A stretch of DNA of 45,416 nt from Candidatus Woesearchaeota archaeon CG10_big_fil_rev_8_21_14_0_10_33_12 (GTDB lineage: Archaea > Nanobdellota > Nanobdellia > Woesearchaeales > CG1-02-33-12): contig PCYE01000012.1 of assembly GCA_002762865.1 (NCBI GenBank), forward strand, positions 879-46,294, given 5' to 3'. A model generated the notes under the pieces. The model searched no databases and was not told where the DNA came from. It worked only from the letters and a program-made list of their open reading frames with translations. Below are positions 6,558-14,792 of this stretch, piece by piece. The first letter of the stretch is position 1. The number at the start of each line of letters is the position of its first letter. A program made the position numbers and the translations under genes.

Positions 6558-9086
6558 CTAGTTAATTTTCTTCTTAAAAGATTCCAACTCATCCATGAAT
6601 CTCTTTACTGTTTTCACAAGATGCTCTGGCTGTGTTTTTAATACTTCAGCTGTTTTTGCCAGAATATCCCCATGAAATTTTTCTGTTGATTTCAGCTCAA
6701 AATCCTGTTTGGAGATTCGCTTTTCTTTTTTTAATGCCTTTTTTGCCTTTTTCCATTTAATGAATAATTCTTCTGCCCTTGCAGGAATTTGTGCTTCATT
6801 AACATTTAAAATTTTTGAGAGCTCATCTAAAATCCCCTTCTTTTTATCAATTTCATGCTTAGCTCTCTCCCCTGCAACAAACTCTATCCTCACAACACCA
6901 TCCTGGATTTTTGTTGACTTTAATATTCTTATTTTTCCTACCTCTGAGGTGTTTTTAAGGTGCGTTCCGCCGCAGGCCTCAACATCCAAACCTTTGATTT
7001 CAATAATCCTTATCTCTTTTCCAGGAACAGCACCGCCCTGGTAAATGCCCATTCCATATTTTTTTTCAGCCTCATTTCTTGGCATAAAAATTGAATTAAT
7101 CTGAATTTTATCCTTAACTATTTTATTGGCAAGGTTCTCAATTTTTTCAATCTCGTCATTTGTAATGCTCTGATAATGAGTAATGTCAAGATGAGCTTTT
7201 TCAACAGTTTTTTTTGCACCTGCCTGGTTTATATGGGGTCCTAAGATTTTTCTTGCAGCTGCATTTATTATATGTGTTGCAGTATGGTGATGAGTCAACT
7301 GCAATCTTCTGCCAATGTCGATTATCCCCTCGATATCATCCCTTTCCCTGAATTTAGGCTTTTCAGATAGAGTATGAACAATTACATTTCCCTGCTTGAA
7401 AACATTAATTACATCCTGATTATTTAGTTTTCCATTGTCATGATCCTGGCCCCCGGAGCTGGGATAAAATACTGTCTTATCCAAAACAATGTTATTGCCA
7501 ATAATTTTCAGAACCTTTGCCTTAAACTTATCTTTATGGCAATCGTCAAAATAAAGCGCCTTTGTCTCAGGAATATTTTTTAGGTTAAGATTTTCCTTTT
7601 TTTCAGCAATCTCTTTTTTCTCTTCACTATGAAGCTCTGAAACAAGTGAATAGAAATTCTTTGGAACATCAACTGCCTTTCCAAGCTTCAGGGCTTCCTT
7701 GCTGATGATTTCGGGGTCAATGCCATGACTATCATATAACTCCAAAAGTTTTTTTTCTGTTATTTCCTTTCTGATTAGGTTCTGGATTATCTGTCTTGAC
7801 TTCTGCTTTGTATTTTCATATTTTTCCTTTTCAACATCAAGTATTTTTTCAACTGCATCAAGGTTCTTGCTTAACTCTGGAAATTCACCTTTTAGTTCCT
7901 CTGCATGCCACCTGCAGACAGCTGGCAGGCTAATATCCCAGTTGTATTTGTCAATAAATGAAAATGAGCGTCTTGCAAGCATCCTCAGATTATAACATCC
8001 TCCCATATTAGATGGCAGTGCACCATCGCTTAATGCAATAAGCAAGCCTCGTGCATGCTCTGCAATTGAGTAAAGGGCTGCCATTGGCAATATGGCTTTT
8101 TTTAATTCATCTACACTTATCCCAACTTTACCGGCAACATCTTTCCATGCCTTGTCAATATCATCAACCTCATCAATATTAAGGAATCCTGCATAAGGAA
8201 CATATTTTTTCATAATCTCTTTATCATATGTTATGCCTGTTTTTTCTATGAGTTTTTTTACAACAGATGGGAATGATGCATCATAAATTGTTGGAGTGCC
8301 CTGGCTGAACCATGCGCACCTTTCCATTCCCATCCCCATATCAAGCACTTTTAATGAAAGCTCTTTTGGCTCGGTTTCTGTCTGCTCATACATCATGTAA
8401 ACCTGGTTTCCTATTTCCACTCCCCGGGAAAAGAATTCCATGCATGGCCCAAAATTGCCTCCTCCTGCCCATGCATCTTCATGAAAGGTAATCTCTGAAT
8501 CAGGGATTCCCAAACCATTGTTAAGCCATTTTTTTATATGCCTGAAAACCTTGTTCTGGTCCCATTTATCAGGTGAGACAAACATATGCTGGCCAATCAT
8601 GTTAAAGCAGGTCATGTGGCTGCCTGTTATTCCAACATTATCAATATCTCCAAACCGTAAGCAGAATTGAGGCACTACCAAAGGATTTGCAGGTGGTTCA
8701 ACCTCTCCACTAACAACATATGGCTGGAAATCAGCAATGCTTGCTATTACAAAATCCATGTCAGAGCGCCATCTTGCAACAATAGGATAGCGTTTTATTG
8801 GTGTGTAGCCTAACTCCCTGAACATCTTTGAGAATTTTTGCCATACTTCAATATAACCTAGCTTTTCCTTGCAGGGATTATCCTCAAAAAACCTAAATCC
8901 GCCTGAGCAGGCAGTATCACCGCAAAAATCCCTGTTTTTATTTGTGGTCCAGAAATACTTTCCGCACTTTGTACATTTCTTCCTGGCAAATCCATCTTTC
9001 TTCAAAACATCTGTTGCATAATATTTGTCAGGGTTTTTGCCTGCCTCTTTCCTAAACCATTTTTTTGCTTCTTTGTCTGATAGCAT
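6558..9086 (-). CDS. alaS: Alanyl-tRNA synthetase, archaeal type
   Basis: 842 aa, slightly short for the archaeal family. It charges tRNA-Ala and clears Ser/Gly mischarging. The N-terminus has the archaeal zinc module (C38, C41, C55, C60) before the class II catalytic core (RYPIVARWRSDMDFVIASI, CFNMIGQHMF). The editing domain is complete: HTATH at 601-605 and CGGTH at 705-709 give the His/Cys zinc site, followed by GGAVPGKEIR. A shortened C-terminal region of charged helices ends the protein, and I see no clear full DHHA1 domain there. A free-standing editing relative (alaX) is encoded at 41-42 kb. The gene has no close same-strand partner. Confidence 0.95.
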   Translation of the reverse strand: MLSDKEAKKWFRKEAGKNPDKYYATDVLKKDGFARKKCTKCGKYFWTTNKNRDFCGDTACSGGFRFFEDNPCKEKLGYIEVWQKFSKMFRELGYTPIKRYPIVARWRSDMDFVIASIADFQPYVVSGEVEPPANPLVVPQFCLRFGDIDNVGITGSHMTCFNMIGQHMFVSPDKWDQNKVFRHIKKWLNNGLGIPDSEITFHEDAWAGGGNFGPCMEFFSRGVEIGNQVYMMYEQTETEPKELSLKVLDMGMGMERCAWFSQGTPTIYDASFPSVVKKLIEKTGITYDKEIMKKYVPYAGFLNIDEVDDIDKAWKDVAGKVGISVDELKKAILPMAALYSIAEHARGLLIALSDGALPSNMGGCYNLRMLARRSFSFIDKYNWDISLPAVCRWHAEELKGEFPELSKNLDAVEKILDVEKEKYENTKQKSRQIIQNLIRKEITEKKLLELYDSHGIDPEIISKEALKLGKAVDVPKNFYSLVSELHSEEKKEIAEKKENLNLKNIPETKALYFDDCHKDKFKAKVLKIIGNNIVLDKTVFYPSSGGQDHDNGKLNNQDVINVFKQGNVIVHTLSEKPKFRERDDIEGIIDIGRRLQLTHHHTATHIINAAARKILGPHINQAGAKKTVEKAHLDITHYQSITNDEIEKIENLANKIVKDKIQINSIFMPRNEAEKKYGMGIYQGGAVPGKEIRIIEIKGLDVEACGGTHLKNTSEVGKIRILKSTKIQDGVVRIEFVAGERAKHEIDKKKGILDELSKILNVNEAQIPARAEELFIKWKKAKKALKKEKRISKQDFELKSTEKFHGDILAKTAEVLKTQPEHLVKTVKRFMDELESFKKKIN

Positions 9087-9209
9087 ATTAGACTTATTTT
9101 TTAGCTATTATTTAAATTTTCTTATATTAAAGCATTATATAAGAATAAAAAGAATAAAAGTATATTACATTGCATCAACTATATAACTCAGATTAGTGTA
9201 AATAGCAAA

Positions 9210-9341
9210 CTAAGAGATCCTTGCATGATTTGAGCTGCACCCAAGGCAGTAAGTATGAACAACATTGTCATTGCCAAAATGCAGCCTACAATCTTCTGCA
9301 GAAAGTATAAGCTTTCCGCACGACTCACATTTATCGTACAT
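9210..9341 (-). CDS. 43-aa zinc-ribbon miniprotein
   Basis: A short frame starting at the ATG on 9341 encodes MYDKCESCGKLILSAEDC..., with a first CxxC pair (C5, C8), a second pair YCLGC (C32, C35), and further Cys/His residues (C18, H21, H29, H39). The spacing fits a small zinc ribbon. The start is preceded by GGGTAGTTT. No catalytic signature is present; such proteins often bind nucleic acid or a partner. It fills part of the otherwise empty 9087-9452 gap, and the opposite-strand frame here shows nothing recognisable. The rest of the gap is A/T-rich promoter-like sequence. Confidence 0.6.
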   Translation of the reverse strand: MYDKCESCGKLILSAEDCRLHFGNDNVVHTYCLGCSSNHARIS

Positions 9342-9452
9342 AAACTACCCTATATTGGCATTGGTTTCCAAGCTTATAAATGTTTTCTTTTTAAAAGCCG
9401 ATAAACAAAAACAAAAGAAAACTTTATTAATTAGACATATTAATAAAATTTC

Positions 9453-10091
9453 ATGAAATATGAAGCGATTGTCTTTGATTTAGATGGAACATTAATCCAT
9501 ACAGCCCCCGAATACAGGTATATCATTGTAGGAAATACCTTAAAAGATTTAGGTGTCTCAGCTTCAAATAAAAAAATAGACAAATTCTGGTTTGAAAAGG
9601 AGAGAAATAAAATAATAAAAAATGAATTTGGAGTAAAAGAACCTCAGAGATTCTGGGAAAAATATGATATCTACGAAAAAACCGATTTAAGGAAGAATTT
9701 TGTAAAAGCTTATGAAGATATAAATTTCATTAAAGAATTAAAAAATAGAGGTTATAAATTAGGAATAGTAACTAGCGCAGCTGAACATATTGTGGATATT
9801 GAGTTAGAACTTATTGGAAAAAAATATTTTGATGCTGTTATAATGGCGAGAAGCTCAAATGGTATAATACCAAAACCTCATCCCCAGGGTTTATTGAAAT
9901 GTCTCGATGAGTTAAAGGTTAATCCAGAAAAATCAATTTATGTTGGAAATGCAGAAGAGGATTTAATATGTGCAGAAAAAGCAAATGTATTAGGAGTTAT
10001 TATATTAAGGAATGAATATAAATTTAAGAATATAAATTCTTGCTTTACAATTAGTTCTTTAGATAAATTAGAAAAAATTCTAAGCTTATAG
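9453..10091 (+). CDS. HAD-superfamily hydrolase (phosphoglycolate phosphatase-like)
   Basis: 212 aa with the complete HAD signature: motif I FDLDGTL (D9, D11), motif II VTSAAEH near 107-113, motif III Lys in PKPHPQG near 145, and motif IV YVGNAEEDLICAEKA near 169. An alpha-helical C1-type cap lies between motifs I and II. It is probably a Mg-dependent small-molecule phosphatase of the Gph/pyrophosphatase group; the substrate cannot be read from the sequence. A TATA-like stretch (TTTATTAATTAG, 9423-9434) lies 20-30 nt before the ATG, fitting a leaderless message. tRNA-Val lies just downstream on the other strand. Confidence 0.85.
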   Translation: MKYEAIVFDLDGTLIHTAPEYRYIIVGNTLKDLGVSASNKKIDKFWFEKERNKIIKNEFGVKEPQRFWEKYDIYEKTDLRKNFVKAYEDINFIKELKNRGYKLGIVTSAAEHIVDIELELIGKKYFDAVIMARSSNGIIPKPHPQGLLKCLDELKVNPEKSIYVGNAEEDLICAEKANVLGVIILRNEYKFKNINSCFTISSLDKLEKILSL

Positions 10092-10096
10092 TTAAA

Positions 10097-10169
10097 TGGG
10101 CCCACCCGGAATCGAACCGGGGATCTTCACCCTGTGAAGGTGATGTCATAGCCGCTAGACCATAGGCCC
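10097..10169 (-). tRNA. tRNA-Val(CAC)
   Basis: A 73-nt cloverleaf on the reverse strand. The acceptor is GGGCCTA/TGGGCCC (one T-G wobble) with discriminator A. The D arm is GTCT/TGAC, the anticodon arm TCACC-TTCACAG-GGTGA with anticodon CAC (reads GUG), and the T arm CCCGG-TTCGATT-CCGGG. No intron is present and CCA is not encoded. It ends about 6 nt from the HD gene's 3' end, so both could share a transcript. The cognate ValRS gene is also in the window. Confidence 0.93.
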
Positions 10170-10174
10170 AATGA

Positions 10175-10726
10175 TCATAAAAAATTGTTTCTTTTTCTTA
10201 GCTTTTCTATCTCGTTATGGCTTTTTTTAACCCTTTCCACATATTCCTCTCCAAGTTCTTTTCTGTATCTTTCAATTACTTCTTTTATTGTGCCAACTCT
10301 ACTTCCAAATATTAGATTATCAGCATATGTTATTATTTTTTCTTCTGTTGTTTCAGGAACAAAATCCTTTAAGGGGAGATCGAGGCCTTGTTTTTCTATG
10401 TCTTTTTTTGTTATTCCAACACCAATATGTGTTTCAGCAATTCTTGCATATTTTTTAAGGCCTTCCTTAATTAATATTTCTCCGCCGACAACTCCGTGCC
10501 TTATTGAGTTTTCCTTATAGCATTTAAATCTTCCAATATCATGCAATAAGGAGCCTATCTTAACAAGGTTAATATCAACATCATGATTTTTCTTAACCTC
10601 CTCAGCTATCTCTAAAGCAAGCTTTTGGACAGCTCTTGAATGATTCAATACCTTGTTAAAACTTTCATCATCAGTAGAATACTTCCTCAAAAGTTCAACT
10701 GCCTCTTTTTCAGTTATATCTCTCAT
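10175..10726 (-). CDS. HD-domain metal-dependent phosphohydrolase
   Basis: 183 aa of the compact archaeal HDIG family. Metal ligands are visible: H29 in NHSRAVQKLA, the HD pair H62-D63 in LLHDIGR, H77 in RHGVVGGEIL, H100 in ETHIGVG, and D136 in YADNL. The family hydrolyses phosphomonoesters or phosphodiesters of nucleotides, but the substrate here is not known. It lies directly upstream of tRNA-Val on the same strand. The start ATG at 10726 follows a short A-rich stretch. Confidence 0.85.
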   Translation of the reverse strand: MRDITEKEAVELLRKYSTDDESFNKVLNHSRAVQKLALEIAEEVKKNHDVDINLVKIGSLLHDIGRFKCYKENSIRHGVVGGEILIKEGLKKYARIAETHIGVGITKKDIEKQGLDLPLKDFVPETTEEKIITYADNLIFGSRVGTIKEVIERYRKELGEEYVERVKKSHNEIEKLRKRNNFL

Positions 10727-10761
10727 AAAAAAACAGAAATAACAGTTTAATAAAAAGCTTT

Positions 10762-10992
10762 CTAAATTAGTCCCTTATCATTGGAGCCCACATAACCAGG
10801 GTGATAAGCATAGTCTCTCATATTAATAGGACCTCTTGTTCCTCCAATACCAAGAAGGGGTTTAACCTTAGGAAGAGGATCCATTGTATTATTTTTATAA
10901 TCTCTTTTACTTTCATTTGGTGTTTCAAGAAGATGCAATAAACCAAAAGAAATTTCATTAAACAAATTTTTTGCCTTGATCCCTATATCCAT
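10762..10992 (-). CDS. Hypothetical 76-aa protein
   Basis: No family recognised. The N-terminal half is a probable helix and the C-terminal half is rich in Pro, Gly and Tyr (KPLLGIGGTRGPINMRDYAYH), suggesting an extended or disordered tail. An AAGG ribosome site lies 8 nt before the ATG, and only 16 nt separate it from the upstream unknown gene, so the two are likely one operon. No membrane segment or cysteine is seen. Confidence 0.5.
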   Translation of the reverse strand: MDIGIKAKNLFNEISFGLLHLLETPNESKRDYKNNTMDPLPKVKPLLGIGGTRGPINMRDYAYHPGYVGSNDKGLI

Positions 10993-11008
10993 AACAAAAA
11001 CCTTATTT

Positions 11009-11437
11009 CTATTTTTTATAATTTTTGGAAACTAACTCCGTTATTGTATTGATTTGTGAAGTAATAGTAGAAAAAGCGTTATTCATTGATTCAACTGCAT
11101 CCCAATATTGTTGTTGTTGTTTTTCATAAAAAAATGAATAAGTTCTTGTGCATTCTCCTACAAAACCTCCCAAGTAAAAATATACTGGTTCCTTTGTAAC
11201 TAGTGCTGTTATCGCAGAAGCAACCTCAATTGAATTTGATAACATTTTCTCAAGAAAAACCCTTCTTTCAGCTCCTTTAGTTAGTTCAATCTCTTCAGAC
11301 AATAATTCACTTTCTTCTTTTATTCTATTACTATTGTTATTTTTTATTTTTTCAAAGTAAATTGTTTTGTTTCTATAATATTCTCTTGATTCGGTTCCAA
11401 GAAAGTATTCTGAAACTAATTCCACTAATTTTGACAT
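11009..11437 (-). CDS. Hypothetical 142-aa helical protein
   Basis: Mostly helical. There is a charged first half (KIKNNNSNRIKEESELLSEEIELTKG), a moderately hydrophobic middle (IEVASAITALVTKEPVYFYLGGFVGE, about 68-93) that could be one membrane or buried hairpin, and an amphipathic C-terminal helix. A good TATA box (ATTTATAAAC, about 11459-11468 on the reverse strand) sits 25-30 nt before the ATG, so the message is probably leaderless. A small TACTC-TG-GAGTA palindrome at 11479-11490 just upstream could be an operator. First gene of a two-gene operon of unknown function. Confidence 0.6.
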   Translation of the reverse strand: MSKLVELVSEYFLGTESREYYRNKTIYFEKIKNNNSNRIKEESELLSEEIELTKGAERRVFLEKMLSNSIEVASAITALVTKEPVYFYLGGFVGECTRTYSFFYEKQQQQYWDAVESMNNAFSTITSQINTITELVSKNYKK

Positions 11438-11560
11438 TTTAATAAAAATTATTTTTATTGTTTATAAATATTTCTATACTTTACTACTCTGGAGTATTTA
11501 ATCAACTATCTAACAACTTAAACTATCCTCCTGTTAAGTTAAATTTTAATAAAAAAATAA

Positions 11561-11610
11561 AGGCTCCCTATTCTTGAGTTTAGGGGTAGTAAGAATTAGG
11601 CAGGGAGCCT
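11561..11610 (-). terminator. Long hairpin followed by T-tract, end of the winged-helix gene
   Basis: On the reverse strand AGGCTCCCT pairs perfectly with AGGGAGCCT (9 bp). Inside it ATTCTT pairs with AAGAAT (6 bp), with a 5-nt bulge on one side and a 15-nt loop. TTTATTTTTTTATT follows directly. The first bases overlap the stop codon of the gene at 11609. It looks like an intrinsic terminator, which is not the usual archaeal type (T-tract alone), so another role such as an RNA-processing or mobile-element end is possible. Confidence 0.6.
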
Positions 11611-12025
11611 ATATAAATGTGATTTTTGATTTTTTTGGTGGCTTTTTCAGTTCTTCAAGCCACATTGCACCAATATTGATCATTTCCTTTTGGAACTGGT
11701 CTGATATTTTGTATGTTTTTTTGTAAAGATTGAAATTAATAATGCCCATGCTTTTCATTGGTGTTAATATTCTGTCATAAAACTGCCTTTTGTTATATGA
11801 AAGCTTGACCTTCTTGCCTTTGTATGACGGCTCTTCAATCTCTGCAACCAATGTTCCTTCATGAAGCCTTGTGGCAAACAGAGACATTTCTGACTTGCCT
11901 ATCTCACCGCCATTTTCTTTCATGTAATTTATCAGCAGATTGGCAACTATCTTCTGTTGTTTTGTTGCGAATATTACTTCCAGTATATCATCAGGGATAT
12001 TAAATAAGTCAAATAAAATGACCAT
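11609..12025 (-). CDS. Winged-helix DNA-binding protein
   Basis: 138 aa from the start chosen. It has a helix-turn-helix in the first half (ATKQQKIVANLLINYMKENG, then GKSEMSLFATRL), and the segment YNKRQFYDRILTPMKSMGIINFN followed by YKKTYKIS reads as recognition helix and wing. It is probably a transcriptional regulator. TATA box ATTTATATAC (about 12049-12058 on the reverse strand) would start transcription near 12025-12030, favouring the ATG at 12025 over the one at 12034. The promoter region holds ATACTAGTAT, a 10-bp palindrome, beside the TATA box, suggesting self-control. It lies downstream of the XPD helicase gene. Confidence 0.65.
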   Translation of the reverse strand: MVILFDLFNIPDDILEVIFATKQQKIVANLLINYMKENGGEIGKSEMSLFATRLHEGTLVAEIEEPSYKGKKVKLSYNKRQFYDRILTPMKSMGIINFNLYKKTYKISDQFQKEMINIGAMWLEELKKPPKKSKITFI

Positions 12026-12095
12026 TTTGAACATAATAAATCATACTAGTATATAAATGTTACTATTTTGTATACTGGAATAGTTTTTATAATAT

Positions 12096-13967
12096 CTATT
12101 TTTTAGAAAAAAAGTCTTTAATATCATTGAGATAATTTTTAGTAATCTTAATATCCCAGTCAATAGGAAAGCATTTGAAATATGTTGGCCAGCAATATCT
12201 CTGGTCTAAAAATACTATTACCCCTCGATCAGTTGATGACCTTATACAGCGGCCAGCGCTTTGCAAGGATTTATTAAAACCAGGAAGCCTGTATCCATAA
12301 TCCCAGCCTTTGCTAAATTTCATGTCATAGTAATCTATCAATGCCTTTGCCTCAAGGTCTGGCTTTTGCAATGGTATTCCAATAACAACAACACACTTTA
12401 AAACCCCTGGCAAGTCAATTCCCTCTCCAAAAGAACCTGATGCAACGCACAACAAGACTGCTCCTAAATTTTTGTAAGACTTAAATTTTTCCAAGAGCTC
12501 TTTTTTCTCCTCTTTCTTTAGGTTAGGTATTTCAAGAAAAGTTGTTTTTCTGCATAATTTAGTAAAAAAGTGATTAACAGTGTCCCTTATGTAATAGCTT
12601 GGAAAAAAAAGTGCAGAATTTCCAGGGGTTTCATTCACAATATCAGAGCATATTTTTGCTATCCTCCTGAACTGCTTTTCATTTCTTAGAGAATATTTTG
12701 TGCTTGTTTCAGGAACTATAATATTAAGCTGGTTTTTGACTGGAAAAGGGCTTTTATATGATTTTTCAACTGTATTTTCTTCAAAACCTAAAAGGTCTTT
12801 GTACATTAGTGTTGGAGTTAGTGTTCCAGACATTATGATTGTTGAATGTGCATTATTTACTATATCTCTTGTAACTAATGATGGGTCTAAACAGCGGTAT
12901 GACAAAATTATCGCTTTTGGTTTTTTCTCAATTATCCTTACAAATCCTTCATCAGAACCCTGCCATGCACTAAGAAATTTTGCAACTGAGCCAATGCTGC
13001 TCTGCTTTTTTGTTTCCCTGACAGCATCGCCTATGAACTCAAAGTCTGAAACCAGATCATCATAATCTGCAATCTGGCTTATTTTTTTTGCAAACTCATC
13101 TTTTTTTACAATAGTTTCACCATATTCTTTTAGTTCTTTGGCAAGATTTTCCAGAATATTCTTAATCTCAACCAGGCTTTCTCTTGCTTTATTATACTTA
13201 AACTTCTTTGCTTCGCTGATAGCCCTCTTTACTGTAAAGCTTGATAACCGTTCTGTCATTAAATCCCTTACTCTTGAAGCAAGATTATGGCCTTCATCAA
13301 TTATAATAATTGTATTCTCAACATCTTTTTGTATTCTCTTGAAAAAAGAATCTCTTATAGCCGGGCTGAAAATATAATAATAATCTGTGACAATAACATC
13401 TGCATCTTTTGCCAATAATGCTGAGATTTCATATGGGCAAAGCCTGTATTTTGAACATATGTCCTTAACTGTTTCTGTATGGCATGGAGATAATTGTTTT
13501 AATTCTGATAAAACTGCCTTTGCTTTTACAGTTAATTTTGATTTTGTTCTTGTGTTTGCATAAAATTCGCATTTATTGTCTTCTCTTACAGTTTTGCAGT
13601 AATCTGCAAACTCACCTGAATAAAGCATTTCAACACCTGGAACAAGGCACATCCATTTCTTGCCAATTATGTCAGCAGCCTTTATACTCAGGTTGTATTC
13701 TTCTTTTATTTTTTTAAGAGTATTTATTGCAATAATATGCTGTGTATGCCTATTTGTCAGAAAAAATACTGTCAGCTTGTTTTTTATTGCATAAGCCAGT
13801 GCAGGAGCCAGGACGCCAGCAGTTTTTCCAATGCCTGTCGGAGCATGCATAATCAGGCTTTTTTTGTTTTTAAGGGCATTATCAACATCTAATATCATAT
13901 CATCCTGTATTTCCCTGACTTTGGAATGGGGGAATAATAATTTAGCCAGATTATCTTTTGATATCAT
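12096..13967 (-). CDS. XPD/Rad3-family DNA helicase (FeS, DEAH)
   Basis: 623 aa. Walker A is APTGIGKTA (42-50) and Walker B is IIDEGHN (222-228). Between them is a Cys-rich insertion (C107, C124, C133, C162, C171, C177) that matches the 4Fe-4S domain of XPD, DinG and FancJ helicases, although more than four cysteines are available. Helicase domain 2 shows SGTLTP, CVASGSFGEGIDLPG and QSAGRCIRS. It would unwind DNA 5'-3' in repair. Archaeal XPD is the closest recalled relative, and the sequence does not exclude a DinG-like role. The next gene downstream on the same strand is a winged-helix regulator with its own promoter. Confidence 0.9.
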   Translation of the reverse strand: MISKDNLAKLLFPHSKVREIQDDMILDVDNALKNKKSLIMHAPTGIGKTAGVLAPALAYAIKNKLTVFFLTNRHTQHIIAINTLKKIKEEYNLSIKAADIIGKKWMCLVPGVEMLYSGEFADYCKTVREDNKCEFYANTRTKSKLTVKAKAVLSELKQLSPCHTETVKDICSKYRLCPYEISALLAKDADVIVTDYYYIFSPAIRDSFFKRIQKDVENTIIIIDEGHNLASRVRDLMTERLSSFTVKRAISEAKKFKYNKARESLVEIKNILENLAKELKEYGETIVKKDEFAKKISQIADYDDLVSDFEFIGDAVRETKKQSSIGSVAKFLSAWQGSDEGFVRIIEKKPKAIILSYRCLDPSLVTRDIVNNAHSTIIMSGTLTPTLMYKDLLGFEENTVEKSYKSPFPVKNQLNIIVPETSTKYSLRNEKQFRRIAKICSDIVNETPGNSALFFPSYYIRDTVNHFFTKLCRKTTFLEIPNLKKEEKKELLEKFKSYKNLGAVLLCVASGSFGEGIDLPGVLKCVVVIGIPLQKPDLEAKALIDYYDMKFSKGWDYGYRLPGFNKSLQSAGRCIRSSTDRGVIVFLDQRYCWPTYFKCFPIDWDIKITKNYLNDIKDFFSKK

Positions 13968-14017
13968 ATTAAAAAAAGAAAATAGTTGCTATATAAATCT
14001 TTATCTTAAGAAGCAGA

Positions 14018-14719
14018 TTATTTTCCGAGTTTTTCCTTAATCTTTTTTGCAAGCTCTTTTCCTTTTTCAGTTAATAAACTGCCTGTTTTTTTGCCTGTTT
14101 TTTCAAATATTATTTTACCTTTCTTGAGGTTTCTCTCCATTACTAAACTATAATCATGTAAAACAGCAGCCATATCCTTTATCCTATTGCCATATTTTTC
14201 AAGGAATGCAACAGTTGTCAGGGGATATCTTTGAGGAATAGTTGGCTTTTCATCAGAATAGCCGATTGTTATGATTGCCTGGGGTCTTACAGAATCCGGA
14301 ATGTTAAGAACCCTTGAGACTACATTCTCATCAAATGCACCAACCCAGCATGCTCCAAGATCAAGTGAATGTGCTGTTAAAAGCATGTTTTCTATTGCAG
14401 CTGCACAGTTTTGTATAGAATAAAGCCTGCTTCCCCTTACACCATAGAATCTTTCGCTTTTTTTCAGGTCTGCGCAGACAATTATGTAAACAGGAGCTTT
14501 TGACATCCAGTGCTGCCTTAATGAAGCCTCTGCAATTGTTTTTCTTTTGTCCTCATCCTGCACTACAATAAAGTTATAATCCTGTATATTTCCAGAGCTT
14601 GGGGCAAGCCTCCCAGCTTCTAAAATAGTTCCCACTTTGTCCCATTCAACTGGAATATCAAGATATTTTCTTATGCTTCTCCTTGTGCTTATGCATTCAA
14701 AAACTTCCATATTAAGCAT
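14018..14719 (-). CDS. Nitroreductase-family flavoprotein
   Basis: 233 aa from the start chosen. The N-terminus has the FMN-binding signature STRRSIRKYLDIPVEWD and APSSGNIQDYNFIVV. The middle has GACWVGAFDE and the conserved Pro-Gln-Ala-Ile-Ile-Thr-Ile-Gly strand. The C-terminal 45 residues are basic and may be an added tail. These enzymes reduce nitro or quinone-like groups with NAD(P)H and FMN; the true substrate is not known. In-frame ATGs lie at 14758, 14719 and 14710. The TATA-like TTTTATTAATAAAG near 14742 would start transcription near 14716, which fits 14719 or 14710. It is divergent from the DNA ligase gene. Confidence 0.85.
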   Translation of the reverse strand: MLNMEVFECISTRRSIRKYLDIPVEWDKVGTILEAGRLAPSSGNIQDYNFIVVQDEDKRKTIAEASLRQHWMSKAPVYIIVCADLKKSERFYGVRGSRLYSIQNCAAAIENMLLTAHSLDLGACWVGAFDENVVSRVLNIPDSVRPQAIITIGYSDEKPTIPQRYPLTTVAFLEKYGNRIKDMAAVLHDYSLVMERNLKKGKIIFEKTGKKTGSLLTEKGKELAKKIKEKLGK

Positions 14720-14792
14720 TATAAAACTCTTTATTAATAAAATTATCGCTTTATTCAAAAATTATTTATAGTAAGGAGATTTATTAAAGGGT

